Shown: positions 7,147 through 15,735 of the stretch, piece after piece
How the letters are laid out: the number at the start of each line of letters is the position of its first letter
Numbering within the stretch: the stretch's first letter is position 1
From: Streptosporangiaceae bacterium
GTDB lineage: Bacteria > Actinomycetota > Actinomycetes > Streptosporangiales > Streptosporangiaceae
DNA: 41,567 nt
NCBI GenBank assembly: GCA_030040475.1
Contig: JASHTQ010000577.1
Location: 1 to 41,567, forward strand
Reading direction: 5' to 3'
Notes under the pieces: generated by a model
The model's database searches: none
Seen by the model: the letters and a program-made list of their open reading frames with translations, nothing else
What the model was told of the DNA's origin: nothing
Made by a program: the position numbers and the translations under genes

Positions 7147-8463
7147 ATGGTGGCCAGCCCCTCCTGCTCCGCCGGTGTCATCTGCGACACACCGAACACT
7201 GATCCGACCGTTCATACCGCCGCGTCGGGCGATGGCGCGGCCGCCGGTCAACCCCGGATAGCCGGGGAGGCGGTCCCTACCGCGGCGCCCGGCGCGACGG
7301 AACCCGGGACGACCCGGGACGGCTGGCTAGCTGTCGCGGCAGTCGCGCTGGGCGCCTTCGTCATCGTGACAACCGAGTTCCTGCCGGTCGGGTTCCTCCC
7401 CCGCATCGCCGGAAGCCTGCATGTCTCGCTCGGGCTGGCCGGGCTCATGGTGCTCGTGCCCGGGCTGAGCGCAGCGGCCGCCGCGCCGCTGCTGTTCGCC
7501 GGCGCCGGCCAGGCAAACCGGCGTACCGTCATCCTCGCCCTCGACCTGCTCGTGCTGGTCTCCAACGGGATCGCCTCGATCGCCCCGGACTTCGCCGTGG
7601 TGGTGGCCGCCCGGGTCCTCCTCGGCATTGCCATCGCCGGCTTCTGGACGGTGGTCACTCCCGTCGGTCCTAAGCTGGTCGGACCGGCCCGCGGCACCCG
7701 GGCCATCTCGATCATCGTCGCCGGCGTTTCAGCCGGAACGGTGGTCGGCCTGCCGGCAGGCCTGTTTCTCGGTAACCTGCTCGGCTGGCGCGGCACCTTC
7801 GCGGCCACCGCCGGAGCCGCCCTGGTGGTCGTCGCCGCCCAGGCAGCGGTACTGCCCAGCATCGCGCCGGACGGACACACTACGATCCGCGACCTGACCG
7901 GCGTTCTCTCGCTGCCGTTCGCGCGACTGGGCCTGATAGCCAGCGCCGTGGTCTTCATCGGCCAGTTCTCCGCCTCGACCTACATCACGCCGTTCCTGCT
8001 CGATCACGCCCGCCTGCACAGCGGCCTGGTGTCCGGCCTGCTCGCCGGCTACGGCTGCGGCGGCATCCTCGGCACGCTGACCGGCGGCCGGCTCGTGGCC
8101 CGCAGCCTCGTCGGCAGCTTCGCCGGCTCGGCCATCGCCGTCGCCGTCTTGCTGCTGGGGCTCTCGTTCGCCGGGAACACAGCCTGGCTGGTCAGCATCC
8201 TCGTCGCAGCCTGGGGCCTGGCATGGGGCATCATGCCCCTCGCCGCGCAGGTCTGGATGCTGCAGGCCGCCCCCCGTGCACAGGAAGCCGCCTCGGCCGT
8301 CAACGTCACCAACCTCCAGATCTCCATCGCCCTAGGCTCCGCGCTCGGGGGCATCCTCGTTGACTCGGCCAGCCTGCAGACCGTCTACATCACAGCCGCC
8401 AGCATCACGCTCGCTGCAGGCCTCCTCGCAACGACATCCGGGCAAATGCGAGCCAAACCCTGA
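7147..8463 (+). CDS. MFS efflux transporter (DHA1-like)
   Basis: About 438 residues. After a hydrophilic N-terminal leader come 12 predicted membrane helices starting at GWLAVAAVALGAFVIVTTEF. The TTEFLPVGFLPRIA segment is characteristic of DHA1 exporters of the AraJ/NepI type. The helix-4 region AARVLLGIAIAGFW and motif-C-like VAGVSAGTVVGLPAG are present. Candidate starts are GTG 7093 and ATG 7147. I prefer 7147 because the longer form would place the operator palindrome inside the coding sequence. Probably a drug or metabolite exporter repressed by the upstream MarR protein; substrate unknown. Confidence 0.85.
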   Translation: MVASPSCSAGVICDTPNTDPTVHTAASGDGAAAGQPRIAGEAVPTAAPGATEPGTTRDGWLAVAAVALGAFVIVTTEFLPVGFLPRIAGSLHVSLGLAGLMVLVPGLSAAAAAPLLFAGAGQANRRTVILALDLLVLVSNGIASIAPDFAVVVAARVLLGIAIAGFWTVVTPVGPKLVGPARGTRAISIIVAGVSAGTVVGLPAGLFLGNLLGWRGTFAATAGAALVVVAAQAAVLPSIAPDGHTTIRDLTGVLSLPFARLGLIASAVVFIGQFSASTYITPFLLDHARLHSGLVSGLLAGYGCGGILGTLTGGRLVARSLVGSFAGSAIAVAVLLLGLSFAGNTAWLVSILVAAWGLAWGIMPLAAQVWMLQAAPRAQEAASAVNVTNLQISIALGSALGGILVDSASLQTVYITAASITLAAGLLATTSGQMRAKP

Positions 8464-8659
8464 GGCCAGTCGCATGGCAAGCCGACGAGCATGCCGACGG
8501 CTGACCAGCCCCCGGAAATGGGTACACGGCTGCTGCGCATCGCCTGCGCTGAATGCCACGCAGGTGCTCATAAGGGCGATACATTCCCTGCCGACTGGCG
8601 TCGAGGTCATCGACGCGGCCACGGATGCCAGGCACGAAGGCGGGCGTGAGGTCATCTTA

Positions 8660-9292
8660 TTTGTTGCTAAAAGGACGCTGGCGAGCAGGGACGCGGCGCG
8701 GGCGGCACAGTCGGCGGCGACGGGGCGGTAGTCGACCGGCCGGCCGATCTCGCTGGCGATCGCGGCGGCGATGTCCGAAGGCCCGGCGGTCTGGTAGTCC
8801 ATGCACCATCCCGCCCTGTAGCGGTCCAGCCGGTGGCGCACGTGCAGGTTCTGCTCGAAGTGATGGCACAGCGGGAAGTACAGGAAGGGCCGCCGGCTAG
8901 CGGTCAGCTCCATCGTCGTGGTCAGCCCGCCCCGGACGACCGCCAGGTCGCACGCGGCCAGGTGCCGGTACAGGTCGGGGACGTAGGGGCGGATCTCCAG
9001 CCCCTCCTGGGCGGGCAGGCTGGCCGGGTCAATCTGCGGCCCGGCCACTACGATCATCCGCAGGCCCGGCACGCGCTCCTTGGCCTCGGGGAAAGCGGCG
9101 ATCACCCGCCGTAGCAGGTGGCCGCCGACCCCGGAGCCGCCGACGGTCACGATGCAGACCTGCTCGTCATCGCCGTAGCCCAGCGTCCGGCGGTCACCGG
9201 GCTGGCCGGGGTCGAAGCCGGTGATGTAGCCGACGAAGTCGTGGTGCTGTTCGGTCCAGTCGCGGATGGGCGGCAGGCCCGGGCCGAAGGTG
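8660..9292 (-). pseudogene. 5'-truncated glycosyltransferase (MurG/UGT-like)
   Basis: The minus strand from about 9290 reads GPGLPPIRDWTEQHHDFVGY, then VTVGGSGVGGHLLRR, IRPYVPDLYRHLAACDLAVV and RGGLTTTMELTASRRPFLYF. This is the C-terminal half of a GT-B-fold glycosyltransferase with its nucleotide-sugar-binding region. The N-terminal half is missing: at about 9290-9294 the sequence changes abruptly into an IS1380-type transposase. At the 3' end the frame runs without a stop into the convergent MFS gene, so the normal terminus is also lost (similarity fades near 8665). Probably non-functional. Confidence 0.7.
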
Positions 9293-9715
9293 TCCGGCGT
9301 TCCCGGGCTGGAGCACCAGGGCCAGCGGTTTCCCGTTCCCGGCCTCGCCGTGGTCGGCCCAGGCGGTCACCGGGTGATGCCGAAGGTCTTCTTCCAGGCC
9401 GGGGCGCCTGCTCCTTCTCCGAGTACGCGATCACGATCGTGGCGTCCAGGTCGATGATGACCAGGCCGCCGTCGTCGCCGGGCGCGTTCTGCCCGGCCAG
9501 CGCCAGGCCCGCTGCCGCGCCGCCGCCCGCGCAGCCCGGATCGTGGTCAGCCCCCGCGGCCCGTCCGCTGCCAAGGGACCGGACCAACCGGGAGACCACC
9601 GGGTCCGACGTGACCGGCCCGGCCAGGCCCGGCTGCTCCCGCAGCACCGCGATGTCGGCCAGGCAGTCCCGCCCAGTGCCAGCGCCGCAGCCAGGTCCGC
9701 GGCGACCTTACCGTA
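9292..9715 (-). pseudogene. Truncated, frameshifted IS1380-family transposase
   Basis: Pieces in different minus-strand frames add up to an IS1380-type transposase: KVAADLAAALALGG, then DCLADIAVLREQPGLAGPV (about 9660) and SDPVVSRLV. Next come GGLVIIDLDATIVIAYSEKE (containing the first DDE Asp) and, in a third frame, VTAWADHGEAGNGKPLALVL ending at QPGNAG near 9294. At least two frameshifts separate them. Both the N-terminal part and the whole C-terminal half are missing, so it is not active. It abuts the glycosyltransferase remnant on one side and a recombinase remnant on the other. Confidence 0.75.
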
Positions 9716-9984
9716 CACGCGCAAGACCGGGTGGCCATGTTCTTCGCCGAGGTCGCCGACGTCAGCGCACTGGTAGCTTCGAAGATCCGCAGACCGAGCA
9801 GCCCGAGCATCGCCACCAGCGCGAAGTCGCAGGAGTCCGGTGACTGGCGGGCGGCGGTGAGCAGGGCCTCGAACTGCAGGCGGGTGAACCCGAGGGTCGG
9901 TGATTCAGCCGGGACGGCGGGGCGGCGGACGTGCCCGGCGGGTGAGCGCTCCAGGATGCCGTCCAGGACGCAGGTGCGGCAGGA
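9715..9984 (-). pseudogene. Tyrosine recombinase (phage-type integrase) remnant
   Basis: The minus strand reads RTCVLDGILERSPAGHVRRP, ESPTLGFTRLQFEALLTAAR and DFALVAMLGLLGLRIFEA. The LGLRIFEA segment is the first catalytic-Arg box of tyrosine recombinases. Right after it the frame shifts: the continuation DLGEEHGHPVLRVYGK lies in another frame and then joins the IS1380 remnant. The later catalytic boxes (HxLRH, Tyr) are absent. Confidence 0.65.
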
Positions 9985-10059
9985 CCCGGCTGCGACCGGC
10001 AATCGGCGGGAGGCGGTGGAGGGCTTGAACCGGCGGATTTCCCGTATTCGGCCTGATGT

Positions 10060-10279
10060 GCAGCTCCAGGTGCGGACGCAGCAGGTCGGCGGCGCGTTCG
10101 GCGCCGCCGTGCTCGCGGTCATCCTGGCCGGCCAGGCCAGCGCGCACCACACCGGGATCAGCGGCATCGCCACCGCGTTCGGACACACCTTCTGGTGGTG
10201 CCTGGGATTCACCGTCCTGGCAGTCGTCCCGGCTCTCCTGCTGCCCGGCCGGGCAACGGCTGCGGCTGCCCGGCCATGA
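10060..10279 (+). pseudogene. C-terminal remnant of a DHA2-family MFS transporter
   Basis: The plus strand reads QQVGGAFGAAVLAVILAGQA, GIATAFGHTFWWCLGFTVLA and VVPALLLPGR before a stop at 10277-10279. This matches the last two to three helices of EmrB/QacA-type (DHA2) drug exporters. Nothing upstream in frame resembles the rest of the transporter; the preceding sequence belongs to the recombinase remnant on the opposite strand. Confidence 0.65.
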
Positions 10280-10376
10280 CGCACGCTGCCGAACGCGGCT
10301 GGCGAGCCATTTCCCGCGTCGCTAGCATGATCACCGAAGATCAGGCAGAGTCCGGCCGCAACTCGGAAGGCCTATT

Positions 10377-11588
10377 ATGCACAGGATTGTCCGGCTGCTG
10401 GCGGCAGGCGGTGCCGCGCTGACCGTCACCGGCGGATTGCTCGCCCTGGCGGGGACCGCCGACGCCGCCGCCTCGTTGAGCGTGACGCTGTCCGCGAGCG
10501 GAACGGGTGCCAGCGCCGCGTGGGACTCGGCCGGAGATCCCGTCCTGACCGTCGGGTCGCCGAGCGGCTCCACGTATGCCGAGATAACGATCAACAGCCC
10601 GCCCTCGGCCGCGCCGTCCACCGCCCCGACCTTCACGACGAACAACTACAGCGCGGGCTCCCCGCATTGGCTCATCCAGTTCGCAGACGGCGACTCGATC
10701 GCCGGCTACCCGTCGAATTCGCTTCTAGGCGGTAGCAACTGGTCGGTCCTGCCGGCTGCCTCGGGGACGTGCAGCACCCTGACCCACACGCCGGAATTCG
10801 ACACCTACACCGACATCCTGGCGTTCATCCAGGACAACGGCTGCGCCGGGAACGTGACGGGGGCGGCCATCGTCGCGAACGGCGACCAGGTGGCCGGCAC
10901 CAGCGACACGATCACGGACATCGTCTATGACGGCGAGACGCTGGTCTCCGGCCCGGACGTGGTGACCGTCACCAACCCCGGCGCGCAGACCGGCACGGTC
11001 GGCACGCCGATCGGCGCGCTCGACATCGCGGCGTCCTCGGACAAGGGTGACCAGATCGCCTCCTACGCAGCGGCCGGCCTGCCCGCCGGGCTGTCCGTCG
11101 ACACCGCCACCGGTGCGATCACGGGCACGCCCGCCACGGCCGGGACCTACTCCGTCACGATTTCCGCGACCGACAACGGCGGCACCACCGGCTCGGCGTC
11201 CTTCAGCTGGACGATCGGGCTCGCCCGCGGCCCGGCCGACATCGCCGCGAAGCTGTCCTGCCCGGGCAGCCTCAGGCCGGGGGGCACCGGCACCTGCACG
11301 CTGACCGTCAGCAACAACGGCCCGGCGACGGCCAACAGCGTGGTCGCCACGGTGGCCCTGCCCGCCTCGCTGACCGAGATCGCGTGCAGCACCGGCTGCA
11401 CCCGGCACGGCGACGAGATCACCTGGCCGCTGCCGTACCTGGCCGACGGCGCGTCGGTGCGGGACACGATCACGGTCAAGGCCACCGGAGCAGGCCTCGC
11501 GCTGGTCCTCGCCGAGGCAACATCGGCCAGCCCCGACCCTGATCCGTTCAACAACGTCAGCCTGGCCATCGTCGAGACGATCTTGTAG
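10377..11588 (+). CDS. Secreted protein with putative-Ig (He_PIG) and DUF11-like domains
   Basis: A 403-residue exported protein. The N-terminus has a Sec signal peptide (MHRIVRLLAAGGAALTVTGG, cleavage likely after GTADA near residue 30). Residues about 30-190 form an unrecognised Ser/Thr-rich domain with a possible disulfide. About 195-285 is a putative-Ig domain (GTPIGALDIAASSDKGDQI, GLPAGLSVDTATGAITGTPA). About 290-403 resembles a DUF11 repeat (GPADIAAKLSCPGSLRPGGT, NNGPATANSVV, DPDPFNNVS). No cell-wall anchor or membrane segment follows. Such domains are common in actinobacterial surface or matrix proteins; no enzymatic activity is visible. Confidence 0.85.
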   Translation: MHRIVRLLAAGGAALTVTGGLLALAGTADAAASLSVTLSASGTGASAAWDSAGDPVLTVGSPSGSTYAEITINSPPSAAPSTAPTFTTNNYSAGSPHWLIQFADGDSIAGYPSNSLLGGSNWSVLPAASGTCSTLTHTPEFDTYTDILAFIQDNGCAGNVTGAAIVANGDQVAGTSDTITDIVYDGETLVSGPDVVTVTNPGAQTGTVGTPIGALDIAASSDKGDQIASYAAAGLPAGLSVDTATGAITGTPATAGTYSVTISATDNGGTTGSASFSWTIGLARGPADIAAKLSCPGSLRPGGTGTCTLTVSNNGPATANSVVATVALPASLTEIACSTGCTRHGDEITWPLPYLADGASVRDTITVKATGAGLALVLAEATSASPDPDPFNNVSLAIVETIL

Positions 11589-11655
11589 CCGGCGGCGGCC
11601 AGCCGACCGGGCCGGCGGCGGCCAGCCGACCGGGGCGGCGGCGGCCAGCCGGGCC
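11589..11655. repeat. Short tandem repeat, 23-bp unit, nearly three copies
   Basis: Two identical 23-bp units (11589-11611 and 11612-11634), each containing GGCGGCGGCCAGCCGACCGG, are followed by a third, diverged and shortened copy. They fill the gap between the stop of the secreted-protein gene and the next gene. Very GC-rich; each unit could fold into a small hairpin (GGC...GCC). Confidence 0.75.
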
Positions 11656-11679
11656 AGGCATCGGCGGTACGGTGGGACG

Positions 11680-12639
11680 GTGCCGGACACGACCATGCGC
11701 GCGGTAAGCCAGGACAGGCTCGGTCCTCCGGACGTCCTGCACATGGTGACCGCGCCGCGACCCGAGCCCGGCGGGACGGAGGTGCTTGTCCGCGTCCTGG
11801 CGGCCGGGGTGAACCCGGTGGACTGGAAGACCAGGGCGGACGGCGGCCGCCTCGGCCCGCCGCCTTTCATCCTGGGCTGGGATGTCGCCGGCGTCGTGGC
11901 AGCCGTCGGGGAGGGCGTGACCAGGTTCGCCGCGGGAGACCGGGTTTTCGGGATGCCGTGGTTCCCCCGCCAGGCCGGCGCGTATGCCGAGTACGTCACC
12001 TGCCCCTCCCGCCAGCTGGCCGCGACGCCGGACGGGATCGGCGATGCCGAAGCGGCGGGACTGCCGCTGGCCGGCCTGATCGCGCGGCAGAGCCTGATCG
12101 ACACCGCGGCCATCAAGGCCGGCGACCGGGTCCTGATCCAGGCGGCCGCAGGCAGTGTCGGCAACCTTGCCGTACAGCTCGCCAAGCACGCCGGTGCCTA
12201 CGTGGTCGGCACCGCCGGACCAGCTGACCAGGCATTCCTCGCCGAGCTCGGGGTGGATGAGCCGATCGACTACACGACGGCAAACGTCGCCGATGAGGTC
12301 GCCGATATCGACGTCGTCCTCGACCTGGTCGGCGGCGCGGTCGGCATGGCCTCGCTGCCCGTGCTGCGCGACGGCGGCCTGCTGATCAGCGTGCCGAGCG
12401 CCGCCGACATCGAGCCGCTGCGCGCGGCGGCCGCCGGACGCGTCCGTGTCACCGGCATCCTCGTCGAGCCGGATCGCACCGGCATGGACGCGCTCGCCGC
12501 GCTTGCCTCGGCGGGCGGATTGCGGCAGCGGGTCGCCGGGACCCTGCCGCTGGATCAGGCGGCCCAGGCACATGAACTCGGCGAGAGCGGCCGCGCGGGC
12601 GGAAAGCTGATCCTGATACCCGGCGGTACCGACGGTTAG
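11680..12639 (+). CDS. NADPH:quinone reductase / zinc-free medium-chain dehydrogenase
   Basis: A 319-residue MDR-superfamily enzyme. The GroES-like domain shows LVRVLAAGVNPVDWKTRADG and DVAGVVAAVGEGVTRFAAGD. The Rossmann domain shows VLIQAAAGSVGNLAVQLAKH, the NADPH-binding AAxGxVG motif. Zinc-ligand cysteines are absent, as in quinone oxidoreductases of the QOR/Zta1 type. It likely reduces quinones or enones with NADPH in the cytoplasm. The GTG at 11680 is the longest start; ATG 11695 (MRAVSQD) is an alternative that fits the family N-terminus well. Stands alone downstream of the tandem repeat. Confidence 0.85.
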   Translation: MPDTTMRAVSQDRLGPPDVLHMVTAPRPEPGGTEVLVRVLAAGVNPVDWKTRADGGRLGPPPFILGWDVAGVVAAVGEGVTRFAAGDRVFGMPWFPRQAGAYAEYVTCPSRQLAATPDGIGDAEAAGLPLAGLIARQSLIDTAAIKAGDRVLIQAAAGSVGNLAVQLAKHAGAYVVGTAGPADQAFLAELGVDEPIDYTTANVADEVADIDVVLDLVGGAVGMASLPVLRDGGLLISVPSAADIEPLRAAAAGRVRVTGILVEPDRTGMDALAALASAGGLRQRVAGTLPLDQAAQAHELGESGRAGGKLILIPGGTDG

Positions 12640-13199
12640 ACCGCCTGCGGCGCCGCGAGCACACCATCAACGCGGCTCCATGCAGGCGAAGGCGCAGAAA
12701 TAGGGTCGCTCTCGGACGTCGCGATTGGCATCATCGAATTCGTGAGTATCGTGACCGGGCCGATTCGGCGGGGTGATGGGATTGCCCCGCCGTCGCGCTG
12801 GTCGATCCAAGTTCCCGCATAACGTGGGCGCCGCCGTGCGAGCCGCGTCAAGCAGGCGGACCAGTTCTTCGACGCATTCGAAGATGTGGTCCCGGTGGCC
12901 GTCGAACTGCGGCGGAATGCGGAATCGCTGATCCACTTCGTGCACCCGGAGCTCGCGCTCTACGTATTCGGGCCGGAAGGATGGATCTCTGGGTCGGGCC
13001 ACGCTGGCCCGGTGCCACCGGTTCCTAGTGATCCCCACCCGGCACTGCGCCAACCTATCGGCCGCCGTGTACACGGTGCTCTACGACCGACACGCCAAGC
13101 GAGTCCAGGTCGGCCTGGAACTGCCTCACACGACCTCGGGGGACTTCGACGAGCCGGACCACATGGCCGACGTCGTGGGAATCACATGGGGCGGGTAGC
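12640..13199. other. Unassigned stretch with conflicting open frames
   Basis: No gene here can be called with confidence. One plus-strand frame is open through TLARCHRFLVIPTRHCANLS to a stop at 13195-13197 (ending DEPDHMADVVGITWGG) and reads more protein-like than the rest, but it has no clear start. An opposite-strand frame (12667-13074) is Arg/His-rich and looks like a shadow. Probably a decayed gene; I do not recognise the family. Confidence 0.35.
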
Positions 13200-13667
13200 T
13201 TACTGGTGCAGCGTCGCGGCTGTCTGCGCGAAGCTGCCGATGACCGGGTTCCAGCCGGACTCGTAGCCCTCGCGCGCGGACGCGCCGTCGGGGCGGCCCT
13301 CCCAGCCCGAGTGAACCACCCGCACCACGGTGCTGCCGGGCCCGTCCTGGGCAAACGTCACCTCGACGCGCGTCGCGTCGGCCTCGGCCCGGCCGGCGTG
13401 CCAGGTGAAGGCGACGCGGTGCGGCGGCTCCCAGTCGGTGATCGTCCCCCATACCGACGTGCTGCCGTCCGCCAGCGTCTCGACGATCGCGCCGCCGACA
13501 CCCTCGCCGAAGGCGACGCCGACGGCATCCTCGCCGCCGACCGAGTGCGTCGGCAGCGGCCACCACTCCTGGATGTGCGCGGTGAACAGCTCGAACGCGC
13601 GCGGCGGGGTCGTCGGGACGGTGACGGATTTACGGACAGGTTCGACCGAGGTCAGATTGTCGGCCAT
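13200..13667 (-). CDS. SRPBCC (AHSA1-like) domain protein
   Basis: A 155-residue START-like protein: VRKSVTVPTTPPRAFELFTA, IQEWWPLPTHSVGG, WGTITDWEPPHRVAFTWHAG, TRVEVTFAQDGPGSTVVRVV and a C-terminal helix with GYESGWNPVIGSFA. These are the hallmarks of the activator-of-Hsp90-ATPase-homologue branch. The fold makes a hydrophobic ligand pocket; the ligand is unknown. I start it at ATG 13667, where AGGAGGG precedes by 8-9 nt. It lies 13 bp behind an ArsR regulator on the same strand, a very common actinobacterial pairing, so the two are one operon. Confidence 0.88.
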   Translation of the reverse strand: MADNLTSVEPVRKSVTVPTTPPRAFELFTAHIQEWWPLPTHSVGGEDAVGVAFGEGVGGAIVETLADGSTSVWGTITDWEPPHRVAFTWHAGRAEADATRVEVTFAQDGPGSTVVRVVHSGWEGRPDGASAREGYESGWNPVIGSFAQTAATLHQ

Positions 13668-13680
13668 CGGGAAGTCCCTC

Positions 13681-14025
13681 CTATTCGTGACGTTCGTGAC
13701 GCGGCGGCGCGCCGCCGCCGGCGTTGTCGTCGCGGACCCGCTCGGCGTAGCGGCCAAGGGCGGTCTCCCAGAAGTCGTCCAGCCAGGCCCGCAGTTCCCT
13801 CAGCCCGGCTGGCTCGAGCCGGTACACGTTGCGGGTGCCGAGCTCGGAGTAGCTGACCAGGCCGCTGCGCCGCAGCACGGTCAGGTGCTGGGAGACCGCG
13901 GGGCGGCTGACGGGCAGCGCCGCCGCCAGTTCGCCCACCGACGCGGGACCCGCCCGCAGGCGCTGCACGATCCGGCGCCGGGTGCGGTCACCCAGCGCCT
14001 CGAGGACCGCTTCGTAAGTCTCCAC
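13681..14025 (-). CDS. ArsR-family transcriptional regulator
   Basis: A 114-residue winged-helix repressor starting at GTG 14025. Motifs are ALGDRTRRRIVQRLRAGPAS, VGELAAALPVSRPAVSQHLT (recognition helix) and LRRSGLVSYSELGTRNVYRL (wing). It lacks the CxC metal box of arsenic/cadmium sensors, so it belongs to the non-metal branch that usually sits next to SRPBCC genes. The repeat CACGAACG occurs at 14023-14030, overlapping its start codon, and again at 14040-14047, and could be an autoregulatory site. Confidence 0.9.
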   Translation of the reverse strand: METYEAVLEALGDRTRRRIVQRLRAGPASVGELAAALPVSRPAVSQHLTVLRRSGLVSYSELGTRNVYRLEPAGLRELRAWLDDFWETALGRYAERVRDDNAGGGAPPRHERHE

Positions 14026-14047
14026 GAACGGTAAGTTCTCACGAACG
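14023..14047. promoter_or_regulatory. Direct repeat at the ArsR start, possible operator
   Basis: CACGAACG at 14023-14030 and 14040-14047, 17 bp apart start to start, overlap the start codon and leader of the ArsR gene. Placement suggests autoregulation, but the repeat is short. Confidence 0.3.
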
Positions 14048-14147
14048 AATACTGTCAGTCAAGGCCTCACGCGGAACGCGCCAGGACCGGCCGGCGTCGG
14101 CTCTGGCGGGCCGGCTGGCCGACTGGTCCTGCGGAGGCCGAAAAGCG

Positions 14148-14780
14148 TCACAGGACGCCAGTTACCTCCTGCCACAGCTGGCTGGTCTTCACCGGAGATA
14201 CCTGCTCGTACGTGAAGAGCGCGCTGCCTGTGCTGCCCGCGGTGAGCACGTAAGGCTGGGTTGACCGGGTGTCGGTGCCGGCGATCATCGGCTCGTACCC
14301 GTCGACCGACTCGCTGGCTTCCGGCAGCCACAGCGTATGGTCGTCGACCCCGCAGGGCTGAAGGCTGACCTCGGTGTCGTCCGCCGCGGCGGTGGCAGTG
14401 CCGATGCACAGGCCGCTGGCCTGTGAGCCCGGGATGAACTCGTATTCGTACGCCTTGTATCCTGGCCAGTTCTTGGCCAGCGTGATCGGGACGAGACCGT
14501 CCTGCCACAACTGGGTCGTGGTGCCCACGTAGATGGATTCGAAGTCCTCTTGCTCGTGGTTGCCGCTGGCCGCGAGCGTGGCGGCCGACCCCTGCTCCGC
14601 ACCGCGGGCGAGAACCGCGGCGACATAGCTGTCGCCGTACGCCTCGGCGGCGAAGGTGACGCAGCTCCATCCGCACTGAGTGCTGGCCGCCCAGGCGGTC
14701 GGAGCCGCCGCGACCATCGCGCCGCCGGCCAGCGCAACCGCCGCTAGCCCTGCGAAGATCCTTCGTGTCCCCAGCTCCAT
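14148..14780 (-). CDS. Secreted protein of unknown function
   Basis: A 210-residue protein with a clear signal peptide (MELGTRRIFAGLAAVALAGG, then AMVAAAPTAWA, cleavage near residue 32). The start at ATG 14780 is supported by AAGGAGA 5 nt before it. The mature part has two Cys early (STQCGWSC) and two later (GLCIGTA, LQPCGVDD). Aromatic/Gln-Trp segments recur (TTTQLWQDG, HTLWLPEASE, KTSQLWQEV), reminiscent of a lectin-like beta-trefoil carbohydrate-binding fold, but the classical QxW repeats are not convincing. I do not assign a function. Confidence 0.75.
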   Translation of the reverse strand: MELGTRRIFAGLAAVALAGGAMVAAAPTAWAASTQCGWSCVTFAAEAYGDSYVAAVLARGAEQGSAATLAASGNHEQEDFESIYVGTTTQLWQDGLVPITLAKNWPGYKAYEYEFIPGSQASGLCIGTATAAADDTEVSLQPCGVDDHTLWLPEASESVDGYEPMIAGTDTRSTQPYVLTAGSTGSALFTYEQVSPVKTSQLWQEVTGVL

Positions 14781-14960
14781 GAGTTCTCCTTGTCCGGGAA
14801 GGATCTGCGACTCGGTCCTCCTTCCGGGAAGGCAGAGGACGGCCACGGGGTGAAAATACAACTCCGTGACGCGTGCGCCCGCCGCCGCGGTGCGGCCCCG
14901 TCCGGCGCTCCCGAGCGGCCCGTATTGCAATTCGAGGCCATCATTCTGGATACTTAGCGA

Positions 14961-15725
14961 GTGGCAAGACGATCAAGCAGCAGTATTGCTAATCAAGGAA
15001 CATCGGCCGCGCCGACCAGCGCGACTGAGATCGCATACTCGGGGCTCCGCTCATTGATCCTAGAAGGTAAGTACCCACTCGGATCGAAGCTCGGAGAAAA
15101 CGACCTCGCCGAGCTTTTGGGAGTGAGTCGGACACCGGTTCGGGAAGCGCTCAGCCGACTGAGTTCTGAAGGCCTTGTCGAGATGCTGCCCCACCGCGGA
15201 GCGCGAGTTGCTACCTGGTCTCCTCACGATCTAGAAAATATTTACGAGCTACGAGCGCTGGTAGAAAGCCACGCGGCTAGCCGCGCTGCACAAACGATCC
15301 AGTCGCCCGACATCGACAAGCTCAGCACGCTGTGCGAGGCCGAAGAGGCGGAAGTCCTGAGTTCCGAGCCGCGGCGCGACGTAATTCGCGACCTGAATCG
15401 AGACTTCCATTCCACTCTAGTCCGGGCCGTACCAAACGAGAGGTTGCAGGAGATCGTCATCTCGCTGGTTGAGTTCCCGAGCACGTTGCTCTCGCCAAAT
15501 GCGTCGCCGGGCGTGCTTATGCAGAGCCGGCTGCAACGCAATCTTGCCGACCATCTCGACCTTGTCGACGCGTTGCGGGCTAGGGACAGCGCCTGGGCCG
15601 AGGCCGTGATGCGGTCTCACATGCTCGGTGAGCGAGCGACGCTGTTGCGAGAGCGAAAGCGCCGCGAGGGCTTGCCGGCGGCGACCGTTGCCGCTGAGGC
15701 TTTCGTGGAGGGGGCGCAGGCATAG
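14961..15725 (+). CDS. GntR-family (FCD domain) transcriptional regulator, probable regulator of the catabolic locus
   Basis: A 254-residue regulator starting at GTG 14961. The N-terminal winged helix spans about residues 20-88 (AYSGLRSLILEGKYPLGSKL, ENDLAELLGVSRTPVREALS, EGLVEMLPHRGARVA). The FCD ligand-binding domain follows (YELRALVESHAASRAA, RDLNRDFHSTLVRAVPNERL, HLDLVDALRARDSAWAEAVM). The conserved Asp and His positions that hold a metal and a carboxylate ligand are present (DLNRDFH, H at LADHLDL, SHMLGER). Its codon use is noticeably less GC-rich than its neighbours, a possible sign of acquisition. It converges on the M24 gene at 15736 and probably controls the whole locus through ATGTATACAA sites. 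Confidence 0.92.
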   Translation: MARRSSSSIANQGTSAAPTSATEIAYSGLRSLILEGKYPLGSKLGENDLAELLGVSRTPVREALSRLSSEGLVEMLPHRGARVATWSPHDLENIYELRALVESHAASRAAQTIQSPDIDKLSTLCEAEEAEVLSSEPRRDVIRDLNRDFHSTLVRAVPNERLQEIVISLVEFPSTLLSPNASPGVLMQSRLQRNLADHLDLVDALRARDSAWAEAVMRSHMLGERATLLRERKRREGLPAATVAAEAFVEGAQA

Positions 15726-15735
15726 GCGGGCCCGG

